Counted from the first letter of the stretch, positions 8,596 through 17,930 are shown. The stretch is DNA of 64,000 nucleotides from Kyrpidia spormannii (GCF_002804065.1 NZ_CP024955.1:1984001-2048000), one strand, 5' to 3'. Program-made: numbers and translations. Notes: a model not told the origin generated them from the letters alone.

Positions 8596-10262
8596 TTTTC
8601 TTCCTCCCATTGTCGATTCTCCCACAGCATCTCTACCACTCGCTGGATCAACTTCGGCAAAACACCAAAACTGTACGGAATGTACAATCGCTCAGTCCAT
8701 TTGTGGGCATCAAAACCATAAACACCGAGGTTTATAGCCGGAATCGATAACTTTCTGATTTCATCAAGGGGCACAGAATACGTGGTTCCCCAGCCGGGAA
8801 AATTCGCTGTAAACATGTGAACGGCCCGGGGCTCATCGACCATATTTAAATAACTGCTATCGGACAGGTAAGGAAAGAAAGGGCGGATCTTTAAGACCTC
8901 GCCGTATCTCGCCGCCACGGCCCCAGCCGCCGCCTCCACAGCTTTCAGCACCCTTCGGTGATCCGGTCGTTCTTCCTGAAGGCGATTCCGCGGACAAAAG
9001 GGAGAACTATAGTAAAGCAGGATGAGTGGGGAGGTTTGCCCCGCAGCCGCCAAGCACCGCTCCACCAGATCCCGGGTAGCTTCCCTCTGGTCTACTTCAA
9101 CGGAGTACCGGGTGTTTCGGAGAACATCATCAACCCGAGCCCGAACCCCATCTTCGAGGCCCTCCAGCCACTCCGAAAAGGTCAGAACAGGCATATCCTC
9201 CCTTTCATAACGCGGCATCTGCCCCTTGACTTCGGCGAATTCCGTATACTGGTCCATATAGCCATTTCTCAGGGCCAATGCCCGGTCTCGAGCCGCCTCG
9301 ACTTTCCGCTTCACTTGTGCCAGCACTGCCTCAGGAGTCGAATTCAATACAAACCAGTTAAAATACAGCCAGGCTCCCCCGGCCGTCTGCACATTGTAAG
9401 CCGGTTTTAGATCCCGCGCATAAAGAGCGACGGGTGGCTGACCGGTCTCAAGTCCCACCCGGTCGCAAAGCTCCGGGTTGTAGTTCAACTCCCGCAGACA
9501 CTCCGCCATCACGAAAACGGGATCGAGGCCACCAAAGGCCTCTCCAACATGGGTTTCTCGCCCACGTATCAAAACGTTGAGCAGCAGCTTGCCCGTTGCT
9601 CCGGTGTACAGGTAACGCGCCGAATCGCCTTCGTAGCCCGCCGTGACATAATCCGCGTTGACCGCACACATGAGTTGAAGATTCTCTTGTTCCCTAAGCC
9701 GCAACAGTTCCGAGAGAGCCGCCATGATCCCACTATGTTGATTCTCTTCCACAGGGTTAGCCATGAACAGAATACTTCCCGGGGGCTCTTCCGGACGGTT
9801 AGACCAAAACTCAACTAATTTCATGTGTACAGCTACGCCACCCTTCATATCAAGGGCGCCCCGTCCAAACAACCAGTTCCCTGACGCAGCCTGCTCCTTG
9901 ACCCGATCATCAGCACCCGAAAACCTTTCGATCTCCTTCTTTAGCGCATCGGATTGGAAAGCCAGTTCTTGGAGCGGACCGTAATCCTCGATGCCTACCG
10001 TGTCCAAATGGCCATGCAGAAGCACCGTGGCCGGCGTCTGTCCTTTCACCCATGCAAATACATTTTTCCGCCCCAAGGGATCCCCCGGAATCTCCTGTGT
10101 CCATACGCGATGAGGGAAACGGCGGAAGTAGGGTAACTTTTTTAACCAAGTCACCACAAATTCCGCCACATCCACTTCGCCTGGGGTGCCGTTCACAGAC
10201 GGAATGGCCACCAATTGCTTGGTGAGCTCCACGAAACCTTCCACGTCATTGACTGCTTTCAC
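8592..10262 (-). CDS. M20 family peptidase, RocB-like
   Basis: Zinc-dependent amidohydrolase/peptidase family protein of 556 residues, matching the unusual length of Bacillus RocB (about 566) rather than ordinary 400-residue M20 enzymes. Metal ligands are visible in LLHGHLDTVG, GRGALDMKGG and PVEENQHSG. The GTG at 10260-10262 follows GAGAGAGGTG; an earlier in-frame GTG directly after the upstream stop has no ribosome binding site. It is coupled to the downstream aminotransferase by a TTGA overlap. RocB is linked to arginine utilisation, but its exact reaction is unclear, so the role here (deacylation or peptide cleavage of an imported compound) is inference. Confidence 0.82.
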   Translation of the reverse strand: MKAVNDVEGFVELTKQLVAIPSVNGTPGEVDVAEFVVTWLKKLPYFRRFPHRVWTQEIPGDPLGRKNVFAWVKGQTPATVLLHGHLDTVGIEDYGPLQELAFQSDALKKEIERFSGADDRVKEQAASGNWLFGRGALDMKGGVAVHMKLVEFWSNRPEEPPGSILFMANPVEENQHSGIMAALSELLRLREQENLQLMCAVNADYVTAGYEGDSARYLYTGATGKLLLNVLIRGRETHVGEAFGGLDPVFVMAECLRELNYNPELCDRVGLETGQPPVALYARDLKPAYNVQTAGGAWLYFNWFVLNSTPEAVLAQVKRKVEAARDRALALRNGYMDQYTEFAEVKGQMPRYEREDMPVLTFSEWLEGLEDGVRARVDDVLRNTRYSVEVDQREATRDLVERCLAAAGQTSPLILLYYSSPFCPRNRLQEERPDHRRVLKAVEAAAGAVAARYGEVLKIRPFFPYLSDSSYLNMVDEPRAVHMFTANFPGWGTTYSVPLDEIRKLSIPAINLGVYGFDAHKWTERLYIPYSFGVLPKLIQRVVEMLWENRQWEEEN

Positions 10263-10298
10263 TGCTCGCACCTCTCTCAATGGACCCGGCTGCGCCAC

Positions 10299-11261
10299 TC
10301 ATTGGACGGCAATTTCGTGAACCAGGTGTAATCCTCTCCTATAGCGGTCCAGGTTCTCCAAAAAACAACTAACAGCCCTACTCAGATATTCACGGGTTTT
10401 CGCCGCCATGTGCGGGGTAAGAACCACTCCAGGAGTATTCCACAGCGGGTGGAGGGCGGGTAGTGGTTCTTGTTCGAACACATCCAGGGCGACTCCCTTC
10501 AAGCCCCCTCGGCGCACCACCGAAAGCAGACCTTCGGTATCGACGCTCGACCCCCGTCCAACGTTGATGAAAACGGCGTCCCGCTGAAGCTTTTCCAGAC
10601 GCTCTCTGTTCCAAAAGTGTCGAGTTTCCAGTCCCCCGGGCAGTGTGGAAACCACCACGTCCGCCTCGCTCAGAACCCAGTCCAAATTCTGAATGCCCAC
10701 CACCTGTTCAAAACAAGGTGAAGGCCGAGCCGAGCGGTTAATCCCGATGGTCTTCATCCCAAAAGCTGAGGCCCGCCTCGCAATTTCTTTACCGATGGCC
10801 CCAGTTCCGACCACGGCTAACACTTTCCCTGCTAACTCTGTGCCTGTAATGCTCCGGTCCCAGCGCCGGATCACCTGTAGTCTTTGAAAATGTGCCATAT
10901 CACGTAAAAAATACAATGTCATAAACAGCACATATTCGGCCACCGCCCCCGCGTGGACACCATGGGTCGTCGTCATCCGGATCCCTCGCCGGCGGAGCTC
11001 ATCCACAGGAACCCGATCATATCCAGATTGGAGCAACTGGATCCACCGAAGCTGAGGCATGCAGCGCAGGATCCCAGTTGACACATCGTCTCCGTAGGTG
11101 GCCCAGATTTCCACGTCTTGTAGAGGGACGGCATCACCGTCCCCTTCCCCCGTTTGTATCACCCGAAAAGGGCGGGCTTTCTCAGCGATGCGCCCGAGCA
11201 ACGCCGCATCAATTTCTAAAGTAGAAATCCATAACACGGATTCTTCATGCCCCACACCCAT
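10299..11261 (-). CDS. D-2-hydroxyacid dehydrogenase family protein
   Basis: NAD(P)-dependent oxidoreductase that interconverts 2-oxo acids and D-2-hydroxy acids (320 residues). The dinucleotide fold motif is VVGTGAIGKEIARRA. Catalytic Arg lies in VFINVGRGSSVD, Glu in DVFEQEPLPALHPLW and His in VVLTPHMAA. The ATG at 11259-11261 has AGAGGGG eight bases upstream. It lies between livF and the M20 peptidase gene in one transcription unit, suggesting it acts on a 2-oxo acid released from the imported substrate. Confidence 0.87.
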   Translation of the reverse strand: MGVGHEESVLWISTLEIDAALLGRIAEKARPFRVIQTGEGDGDAVPLQDVEIWATYGDDVSTGILRCMPQLRWIQLLQSGYDRVPVDELRRRGIRMTTTHGVHAGAVAEYVLFMTLYFLRDMAHFQRLQVIRRWDRSITGTELAGKVLAVVGTGAIGKEIARRASAFGMKTIGINRSARPSPCFEQVVGIQNLDWVLSEADVVVSTLPGGLETRHFWNRERLEKLQRDAVFINVGRGSSVDTEGLLSVVRRGGLKGVALDVFEQEPLPALHPLWNTPGVVLTPHMAAKTREYLSRAVSCFLENLDRYRRGLHLVHEIAVQ

Positions 11262-11291
11262 CACCGGATCCCCTCTCGTCTTTCCCTCCCA

Positions 11292-12005
11292 TCAGGAGTC
11301 GCTCAAACCCAGGTACACTTCCTTGATCCGTTGAAGTTCCGAATCGTCCAGGCGTTCCGATTGGTGGACAATGGTGCCAGTTTCCATCACGTAAACCCGG
11401 TCCACGACGTGAAGAGCCGCAGTGGCGTTTTGTTCCACCAATAGGATCGTGGTACCGTCCTCGGCGATTTGGCGAATCGTTTTAAACACACTCTCCACGA
11501 TTACCGGCGCCAGTCCCATCGACGGTTCATCCAGCATGAGCAGATCGGGCTTCGGGGCGAGAGCCCTGGCAATGGCCAGCATTTGTTGTTCGCCGCCGCT
11601 CAACGTACCTCCCAACTGGTGGTAACGTTCCCGAAGGCGGGGAAACAGGTTGAGGGCGTATTCCAGACGTTCTCCGGCGTTCACCCGATCCCTCACCCGG
11701 TCTAAAGCCACCAAAAGATTCTCTTTAACCGTCATATCGGAGAAGATGTGCCTGCCTTGAGGAACGTGAGCGATCCCCATGCGCAAGAGCCGCGCCGGGG
11801 AAATCCCGACGAGGTCCTGTCCCTGGTACAAGACCTGGCCGCCGCCTGGGCGAATCAAACCGGAAATCACGCGCAAAAGTGTCGTCTTCCCCACACCGTT
11901 AGCTCCCAGCAGCCCCACCACCTCACCCCGGTGAACCGTCAAATTCACACCGTGAAGGATTTGGATTTCTCCATAGCCGCCGACCACATTCCGAACCTCA
12001 AGCAC
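11292..12005 (-). CDS. livF: Branched-chain amino acid type ABC transporter ATP-binding protein LivF
   Basis: Cytoplasmic ATPase of a HAAT-family importer (237 residues). Walker A is GLLGANGVGKTTLLR, the signature is GTLSGGEQQMLAIARAL, Walker B is LLMLDEPSMGLAPVI, with the VEQNATAAL H-loop region typical of LivF. The GTG start overlaps the livG stop by eight bases. It pairs with LivG as the second ATPase of the complex. Confidence 0.92.
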   Translation of the reverse strand: MLEVRNVVGGYGEIQILHGVNLTVHRGEVVGLLGANGVGKTTLLRVISGLIRPGGGQVLYQGQDLVGISPARLLRMGIAHVPQGRHIFSDMTVKENLLVALDRVRDRVNAGERLEYALNLFPRLRERYHQLGGTLSGGEQQMLAIARALAPKPDLLMLDEPSMGLAPVIVESVFKTIRQIAEDGTTILLVEQNATAALHVVDRVYVMETGTIVHQSERLDDSELQRIKEVYLGLSDS

Positions 12006-12765
12006 CGCCCGCGCCCCCCAGATACGCCTCGACCACCCGCTTGTCCCGGGCTATGGCCTCGGGTAGACCTTCGGCAATTTTTTCCCCGTTATCCATCACC
12101 ATTACCCGTTCGGCAACCCGCATCAAGACTCGCATGTTGTGTTCCACCAGCACCACCGCAATCCCCGCTTCTTTGCAGCGCACGATCAGGTCGGCCATTT
12201 GCAAGGATTCTTGAGGATTAAAACCTGCCGTCGGTTCGTCCAAAAGGAGGATCTTCGGCCGAATCATCAACGCCCTGGCCATTTCTACGCGTCGCCGTTC
12301 CTGAAGGGAAAGGTGATCCGCTATAACTGACTCCTGGCCGGCCATATCCACGAAGTTCAAAACCTCCCGGGCCCGTTCCACCAGTTGCTGTTCGGACCGT
12401 TTCCAAACACGGCGACGAAAAAGAATATCCACCAAATTTCGGTCGGCGTGAACATGACCCCCGACCAGAACGTTTTCCATCACCGTTCCACCCCTCAACA
12501 AACGAACGGTTTGAAAACTCCGTCCAACTCCCAAGGAAGCGAGGACCCATGGTGGTGGATTGACCCGCCCTGCCACGACGAACGACCCCTCGGACGGTCG
12601 CTGTAAACCCGACAGCACATTTAATAACGTGGATTTCCCGGCACCATTGGGCCCGATGATCCCGAGAATCTCATCACTCCTGATCTGCAGGTCAACACGC
12701 CGTACCGCCCACAGTCCTCCGAACCGTACGGAAACCTGTTGGATATCCGCAAGGACCTCCTTCAT
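11998..12765 (-). CDS. livG: Branched-chain amino acid type ABC transporter ATP-binding protein LivG
   Basis: 255-residue ATPase partner of LivF. It shows Walker A GIIGPNGAGKSTLLNVLSGL, signature DHLSLQERRRVEMARAL, Walker B ILLLDEPTAGFNP and VEHNMRVLMRVAERV. The signature has LQERR in place of the common SGGQ form, as in many LivG proteins. The ATG overlaps the livM stop (ATGA) and has GAGGAGG eight bases upstream. Confidence 0.92.
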   Translation of the reverse strand: MKEVLADIQQVSVRFGGLWAVRRVDLQIRSDEILGIIGPNGAGKSTLLNVLSGLQRPSEGSFVVAGRVNPPPWVLASLGVGRSFQTVRLLRGGTVMENVLVGGHVHADRNLVDILFRRRVWKRSEQQLVERAREVLNFVDMAGQESVIADHLSLQERRRVEMARALMIRPKILLLDEPTAGFNPQESLQMADLIVRCKEAGIAVVLVEHNMRVLMRVAERVMVMDNGEKIAEGLPEAIARDKRVVEAYLGGAGGA

Positions 12766-13739
12766 GCCGCCGGCCTCCTCGCCCGGGCCTTACTCACCGG
12801 AAGTCGATTGCGCCGAAAGCCTGTGAAAAGAACCGGATAAACCCCTTCAGGCATAAACACGATCACTGCAACCAGAAGCGCACCAAAAATGACCAGTCGC
12901 AAACCGCCCAAGCTTCGGAGCAGCTCCCCGATGAACGACAACAAGGCCGCACCGACGAGCGGGCCGAATAACGTTCCCACTCCGCCAATAATGGCGGTGA
13001 TCAAAATCATGATGGACTGGTTCAAATCAAAGACATCCGGGCTCACAAAATTGATGGCACCCGCATACAAGGCGCCAGCCAAGCCGGCAATAGCACCGCT
13101 CAGAGAAAACACGAGAAGCTTGTACCGATGCACGTGAATCCCGCTCGTCAGGGCAGAAATTTCGTCCCCCCGGATGCACTTCCAGGCCCGGCCGATGGAC
13201 GAACGCACCAGAATATCCACCAGACCCACGATTAGTGCGAGACAGGCCAGGGCAAAGGCCAGGAAGAAGTTGGGGTACTGAAGGGATACCCCAAACAATT
13301 CCGGAGATGGGATGCCTCGAATGCCAGAGGGCCCGTTGGTGAGGGCCGTCCAGTTGTTGAGCACCACGTTGGCAATCACGCCGAATCCCAGGGTGGCAAT
13401 CGCAAGAAAATGCCCCCGCAGACGGGTGGTGGGCAGTCCCAGCAAAAACCCCGCCACTGCCGGCATCAAACAAGCCATGACAAACGAAGGCCAATATCCC
13501 CATTGGTACGTCGTTGTAAGAACCGCCACCGTGTAAGCGCCGATTCCGTAAAAACCCGCCTGCCCCAGGGACATCTGCCCGGTGTATCCCACCAAAAGGT
13601 TTACACTCACAGCCAAAACCGCGCTAATCACCGCCAGAATCAATACATTCAGGATGTAAAGATTCTGGACGTAGAGACTCGCTCCCACACAGAGGACGGC
13701 CACCGCAACACCAAGCCAGCGTTTCACCCCTTCTTTCAC
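12762..13739 (-). CDS. livM: Branched-chain amino acid type ABC permease LivM
   Basis: 325-residue inner-membrane permease with about eight to nine hydrophobic helices and the LivM hallmark NLLVGYTGQMSLGQAGFYGIGAYT. It ends in a basic tail (RRNRLPVSKARARRP). The GTG start overlaps the livH stop (GTGA). It forms the channel with LivH. Confidence 0.9.
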   Translation of the reverse strand: MKEGVKRWLGVAVAVLCVGASLYVQNLYILNVLILAVISAVLAVSVNLLVGYTGQMSLGQAGFYGIGAYTVAVLTTTYQWGYWPSFVMACLMPAVAGFLLGLPTTRLRGHFLAIATLGFGVIANVVLNNWTALTNGPSGIRGIPSPELFGVSLQYPNFFLAFALACLALIVGLVDILVRSSIGRAWKCIRGDEISALTSGIHVHRYKLLVFSLSGAIAGLAGALYAGAINFVSPDVFDLNQSIMILITAIIGGVGTLFGPLVGAALLSFIGELLRSLGGLRLVIFGALLVAVIVFMPEGVYPVLFTGFRRNRLPVSKARARRPAA

Positions 13740-14608
13740 ACCTTTTCCCCCCGAACCTTCGTTAGAATGCCTTGCGGCCGGAAAATGAGCACCGCAATGA
13801 GCACTCCGAAAACAATGGCATCTTGAAACCCGCTGGAGATATAGCCGGCCGCCAGACTCTGCACCAATCCCACCAGCAGGCCCCCTGCAATAGCCCCGGG
13901 CACGTTTCCCATTCCACCGAGCACAACCACGGCAAACGCATTCAGGGTCAGGGATATCCCCATGGTGGGGTACACGTTGTACAGGGGGGCGAGGAGGGCC
14001 CCCGCCACCCCGGTCAGTGCCACGCCGAGCACAAACGTTAGAATCGAGATCCTTCGAGTCTGAATCCCGTACAACGTCGCAGTATCGGGGTCGAGGGACG
14101 CCGCCCGGACCGATCGCCCAAAGGACGTGTACTGGAGTAGCCCGTAAATCAGCCCACAGAGAACCAGGCTCACCAGGGCCGCCAGAAGTCTTTGTTCGGA
14201 TAGATAGATCCCGAACAGATGAAGCGTTTGCCCAGACAGCGGGCTGTGCACCACCTGGGGATCGGGGGAAAACAGGTATTGGGCGAGATTCACTAAGAAT
14301 AAAGAAACACCCAACGAACTGAGCATCATCGTCATCGGATCATTTTGGCGCAACGGATGAAAAGCCAGAAGGTGAACCACGAATCCGACCGCTCCGGCCA
14401 GGAGGAAAGCGGCCGCCACCGCCAAGGGGTACGGTAACCCCGCTTGGACCAACAGGTAGGTACCGAACCCGCCCACCATGGCAAACTCCCCTTGAGCAAA
14501 GTTCGAAAGGTTCATGACGCCATAGATTAACGTCAACCCCAACGCCACTAAAGCGTACACCGTCCCGTTAATCAGACCGTTGACGACTTGTTGGGCAAAA
14601 ACCGTCAC
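13736..14608 (-). CDS. livH: Branched-chain amino acid type ABC permease LivH
   Basis: 290-residue membrane permease with the LivH start QQVVNGLINGTVYALVALGLTLIYGVMNLSNFAQGEF split over its first two helices, and GGMGNVPGAIAGGLLVG near the end. GTG start at 14606-14608 behind GAGGGGTC. It lies 36 bases after the substrate-binding protein gene. Confidence 0.91.
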   Translation of the reverse strand: MTVFAQQVVNGLINGTVYALVALGLTLIYGVMNLSNFAQGEFAMVGGFGTYLLVQAGLPYPLAVAAAFLLAGAVGFVVHLLAFHPLRQNDPMTMMLSSLGVSLFLVNLAQYLFSPDPQVVHSPLSGQTLHLFGIYLSEQRLLAALVSLVLCGLIYGLLQYTSFGRSVRAASLDPDTATLYGIQTRRISILTFVLGVALTGVAGALLAPLYNVYPTMGISLTLNAFAVVVLGGMGNVPGAIAGGLLVGLVQSLAAGYISSGFQDAIVFGVLIAVLIFRPQGILTKVRGEKV

Positions 14609-14644
14609 GACCCCTCACACCTCTCGTCCGACATGAGATAAAAC

Positions 14645-15808
14645 TTACGATTTGGGGCGGTAGATGACAACTTGTTGGCCGTTCTGAACTTGAGTAATCC
14701 ATACTTTTGCTTGCGCTTGTCCGTGGTCGTCAAAGGTGATGTTGCCCATGACACCCTGGAACTGCTTGATCGCATGCAGAGCCTCCACGACCTTTTTCGG
14801 GTCTGTAGTCCCCGCTTTTTTCACGCCCTCCGCATAAAAGTACACTGCGTCATAAGGGGCGGCCGCATAGTAGCTATCAGGAACCTCGCCGAATTTTTTC
14901 TTATAGTTCGCCACGAAAGTCTCAATCTTTGGGTCGCCCTGAACCGGTGAAAAGTAATCCGTATGAATCAAACCATCCACGGCGCTCCCGGCCAATTTGA
15001 TCGGCTGACTGCCCATGAACCCGCCGAAACTATAGAGGTGAACGTTCATGCCCAGGTCTTTGGCCTGTTTGGCGATTAAGGCACCTTCCGCCACAAGACC
15101 CGCGATGACCAAGCCTTGGGGGTGATTCGCTTTCATTTTGGTTAATTCGTTTGTGAATTCCTTTTGGCCCACATTGTAGAACTCCATGTCGCTCACCGTA
15201 CCGCCGCCAGCTTGGAAATTCTGGTTGAACGTCAAGGCAATTCCCCGGCCATAATCGGTGTTTTCCGCAATGATTGCCACGTTCCGGTCCGAAGTTTTTT
15301 GCAAGATATAGTCCACTAAAGATTTGACCTGCATGGTGTTGTCAGCAACGTTTCGAAACACATGGGGATAACCGGTCGTGACAATGTTGTCAGCTACAGC
15401 CACCGGAACCAGGGTCGGGATGCTGGCTTTCGCGGTCAATCCAGCGTCACTCAACGTATCGGGACTTTTTAGGGTACCCATCCACGCGTCTATGTGTTCT
15501 TGATTGATCAGGCGTTGGGTGGCCGTCACGGACTGTGTCGAATTTTGTTGGTCGTCCAAGGCAACGAGCTGTAATTGCCGTCCAAGAAGCCCACCCGATT
15601 GATTGATTTCATCCACGGCCAGCTGAGCACCGTTTTCCATCTGCTTCCCGTATAACGCACCACTTCCGGATAGAGCCGTGACAAGGCCGATTTTTATCGG
15701 ACCTTGATTGGACGAAGAAGCACTTTGTTGCCCTGCGCCCTGGGGCGACGCACATCCCGCCAGTAAGGCCATCATCGCGACGGCTCCAAGCCATTTCATC
15801 GTTTTCAA
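14645..15808 (-). CDS. ABC transporter substrate-binding lipoprotein (LivK-like)
   Basis: 387-residue periplasmic-binding-type lipoprotein held on the outer face of the membrane. The signal peptide ends in the lipobox LLAGC (Cys about 19), followed by a Ser/Gln-rich spacer. The body is a type I binding fold (PIKIGLVTALSGSGALYGKQ, INQSGGLLGRQLQLV, DNTMQVKSLVDYILQ, YYAAAPYDAVYFYAEGV). I kept the TTG at 15806-15808 because GAGGAGGAG lies eight bases upstream; the ATG three codons later is too far from it. It selects the unidentified substrate of this importer. Confidence 0.9.
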   Translation of the reverse strand: MKTMKWLGAVAMMALLAGCASPQGAGQQSASSSNQGPIKIGLVTALSGSGALYGKQMENGAQLAVDEINQSGGLLGRQLQLVALDDQQNSTQSVTATQRLINQEHIDAWMGTLKSPDTLSDAGLTAKASIPTLVPVAVADNIVTTGYPHVFRNVADNTMQVKSLVDYILQKTSDRNVAIIAENTDYGRGIALTFNQNFQAGGGTVSDMEFYNVGQKEFTNELTKMKANHPQGLVIAGLVAEGALIAKQAKDLGMNVHLYSFGGFMGSQPIKLAGSAVDGLIHTDYFSPVQGDPKIETFVANYKKKFGEVPDSYYAAAPYDAVYFYAEGVKKAGTTDPKKVVEALHAIKQFQGVMGNITFDDHGQAQAKVWITQVQNGQQVVIYRPKS

Positions 15809-15823
15809 ATCCCGGTCTCCTCC

Positions 15824-16483
15824 TCAGTCCAAGATCGTGCCGCGAGATATTCGCGACAGTACCTCACGAATGTGTTGTTCCATGAAACTCGCCGCTGCCT
15901 CCGGTTTCCCCAACTCTACGGCTGCCCGAATAGATTCGTGTTCGGACAAAGCCGCCAGAGAACTTTGATACAGTGTTTGGGAGAGAATCAAAAAACGCTG
16001 TACCTGAACATTCAACCGATCGATCATCTCGACGAGACGAGAATTTCCTGCGAGAGAAGCCAAGGCCACATGAAAATCGTGGTCGAGTTCCACATATCGA
16101 ACGTACTCCCCATCTTGTCTTGCACGATCTTGATCGGCTATGAGTTCACCAAGGCGCGCCATCTGCTCTGGCTGCCTTCGAATGGCTGCCAATTTTGCGG
16201 CAAAGGGTTCAAGTGCCAGCCGGCATTCAAACCATTCTTGAACATCCCGCAGGGAGACGCGGGCCACCTCCACCCCGCGGCCGGAACGAAGGGCCACAAG
16301 GCCATCATGTTCCAACTGTTTTAACGCTGCCCGGATCGGTGTGCGGCTAATGCCGAGTTGTTCTGCCAACATCTCCTCAGTCAATAATTGACCGGGAAGA
16401 AAAGTTGAGTCGATAATACGCTTCTTGAGAATTTGATAGGCTTGCTCCGACAGAGTACCGTTTCGTCCGATGTTAGGAAGCAC
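15824..16483 (-). CDS. GntR family transcriptional regulator with FCD domain
   Basis: First gene of the importer operon and its likely regulator (219 residues). The N-terminal winged helix is seen in LSEQAYQILKKRI, LTEEMLAEQLGISRTPIRAALKQLEHDGLV and LRSGRGVEV. The C-terminal FCD ligand domain has the metal/ligand residues ELDHDFHVALASLAGN and SEHESIRAAVE. The GTG at 16481-16483 has GGGGAGGG six bases upstream; the ATG at 16496-16498 is an alternative with no good site. A tandem GTATAC operator lies just upstream, so autoregulation is likely. Confidence 0.85.
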   Translation of the reverse strand: MLPNIGRNGTLSEQAYQILKKRIIDSTFLPGQLLTEEMLAEQLGISRTPIRAALKQLEHDGLVALRSGRGVEVARVSLRDVQEWFECRLALEPFAAKLAAIRRQPEQMARLGELIADQDRARQDGEYVRYVELDHDFHVALASLAGNSRLVEMIDRLNVQVQRFLILSQTLYQSSLAALSEHESIRAAVELGKPEAAASFMEQHIREVLSRISRGTILD

Positions 16484-16511
16484 AACAGCCCTCCCCATCC
16501 ACGATGCATTG

Positions 16512-16538
16512 TTTTTGTATACGTATTTGTATACAAAA
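16512..16538. promoter_or_regulatory. Probable GntR/FCD operator, tandem TTGTATAC sites
   Basis: Two copies of TTGTATAC (16515-16522 and 16527-16534) lie 12 bases apart; the second forms the perfect palindrome TTGTATACAA. They are 30-55 bases upstream of the regulator start. FCD-type GntR proteins bind short palindromes of the form TNGTNNNACNA, which this fits. Assignment to this regulator is inference from position. Confidence 0.6.
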
Positions 16539-16841
16539 GATGAGCCATCTACCGTTCGACCCCCAGCGCAATCGGCACATTCACCCCCTTGTTTTCAACG
16601 GGATTCTTCACAGATGACCACCACTGGCCGGCTTGGATCATGAAAAATTTTTCTTTTCCATTCCAAGCCATTGCCTGTAAGTAAACTGCACATAAATATT
16701 TCGCCACGTCCCTTCACGATTCCTTCATGTTGAGAAAAAATTTTTCTGGATCTCGCGGTCTCGGTCGGAGTCTTCCTCACACACGGCATTTCCCGCCTCA
16801 TATACTATCCCGTGCCATATTTGCCTACGGGAGGGGTTGCT
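16539..16841. other. Divergent intergenic region with two AT-rich palindromes
   Basis: About 300 bases separate the GntR regulator (minus) and a glycosyltransferase gene (plus). No gene is seen. Two similar AT-rich palindromes occur: GAAAAATTTTTC at 16642-16653 and GAAAAAATTTTTC at 16734-16746, 92 bases apart. They may be intrinsic bends or protein sites. I find no convincing -35/-10 pair for the plus-strand gene. Confidence 0.4.
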
Positions 16842-17801
16842 GTGGACCCCGAGGTCAGCATCATCCTGCCCGCCAGGAATGAACGGGATCATCTGGAACA
16901 AACGGTTCGGTCGATTTGGGGCGCCAGATCCGGCGTGACTTATGAAGTGATTGTGGTGGAGGACGGTTCCACCGACACCACGCCGGAGATCGCCGATAGC
17001 CTCGCCCACGCGGCTCTGCCCCGCGAATTGGCCCAAAGAAGCCCGGAAGGTTCAAAAGTGCCTGTCCCACACGCGCACGAAAGTCCGCCCGCCGCGGGCC
17101 TGAACGTGATCCACACCGGCGGTCTTGGGGCGGCCAGGGCAAGAAATGTCGGTGCCGAAGCGGCCCGGGGGCGAATTCTGGTTTTCTGCGATGCCCATGT
17201 GTTTGTTGAGGATGGCTGGCTGGATGAGTTGGTACAGTTACTGCGCTCCGGAGACTGGGATGCGGTGTGTCCGGGGATTGCTGCCCACGACCGGACGGAC
17301 TTGGCGGGATTCGGGCAGTCGTTGTCCGGGTCCGGAGAGATTCGCTGGCTGCCAAAGCCCGAACAGCCGCAGGCAGTACCGATTCTCCCCGGGGCTTGCA
17401 TCGCCGTTTCCTCAGAGGTTTTTCGACAGGTGGGGGGATTCGACGATGGCTTTCGCACCTGGGGGTTCGAAGACATCGAATGGTCATTGCGCATGTGGCT
17501 CATGGGATGTCGCCTCGGCACGACACCGAACACCGTGGTTCGCCACGTGTTCCGCAAAGTTCATCCCTACGCCGTTCCCTCCTACGATTACTACTACAAC
17601 TTGGCTCGAATGGCACTCAGCCATTTTAGCGGACCCCGATTGGCCCGGCTCCTACGGGGGCTGTCCACACACCCCATGCGCTTCGACCTGCTGGTGGAGG
17701 TCCTTTCACACCAGACCCTGGAACGCCGTCAAGAACTATTTAACGCCCGGGTCCATAGCGACGAGTGGCTTGTCCAAACCTTCGCGCTGCCCTTGGAGTA
17801 A
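16842..17801 (+). CDS. Family 2 glycosyltransferase with GalT-like C-terminal domain
   Basis: 319-residue GT-A enzyme that moves a sugar from a nucleotide donor. It starts with VSIILPARNERDHLEQTV, followed by VIVVEDGSTDTTPEI. The metal motif is VFCDAHVFV, and a second domain motif WGFEDIEWSLRMWLMG resembles the polypeptide GalNAc-transferase/GalT C-terminal domain. The GTG at 16842 follows CGGGAGGGG. It opens the long surface-glycan region; the acceptor is unknown. Confidence 0.82.
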   Translation: MDPEVSIILPARNERDHLEQTVRSIWGARSGVTYEVIVVEDGSTDTTPEIADSLAHAALPRELAQRSPEGSKVPVPHAHESPPAAGLNVIHTGGLGAARARNVGAEAARGRILVFCDAHVFVEDGWLDELVQLLRSGDWDAVCPGIAAHDRTDLAGFGQSLSGSGEIRWLPKPEQPQAVPILPGACIAVSSEVFRQVGGFDDGFRTWGFEDIEWSLRMWLMGCRLGTTPNTVVRHVFRKVHPYAVPSYDYYYNLARMALSHFSGPRLARLLRGLSTHPMRFDLLVEVLSHQTLERRQELFNARVHSDEWLVQTFALPLE

Positions 17802-17880
17802 CGGCGGCACCTCGACACATCCCTTTGTGGCCCGCGTTACCCGCCGATGAAGCCCATCATCCGGATACCGCCCCTCCTGC

Positions 17881-17913
17881 GGGGGCCGCTTCGGTCGCTC
17901 CCGAGCGGCCCCC
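17881..17913. terminator. GC-rich hairpin between convergent genes
   Basis: GGGGGCCGCT and AGCGGCCCCC form a perfect 10-bp stem around a 13-base loop, midway between the stop of the plus-strand glycosyltransferase and the end of the minus-strand coat-like gene. There is no U-tract on either side, so it may be a Rho-dependent or stability structure, not a classical intrinsic terminator. Confidence 0.45.
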
Positions 17914-17930
17914 GATAGCCGGCAAACGTT

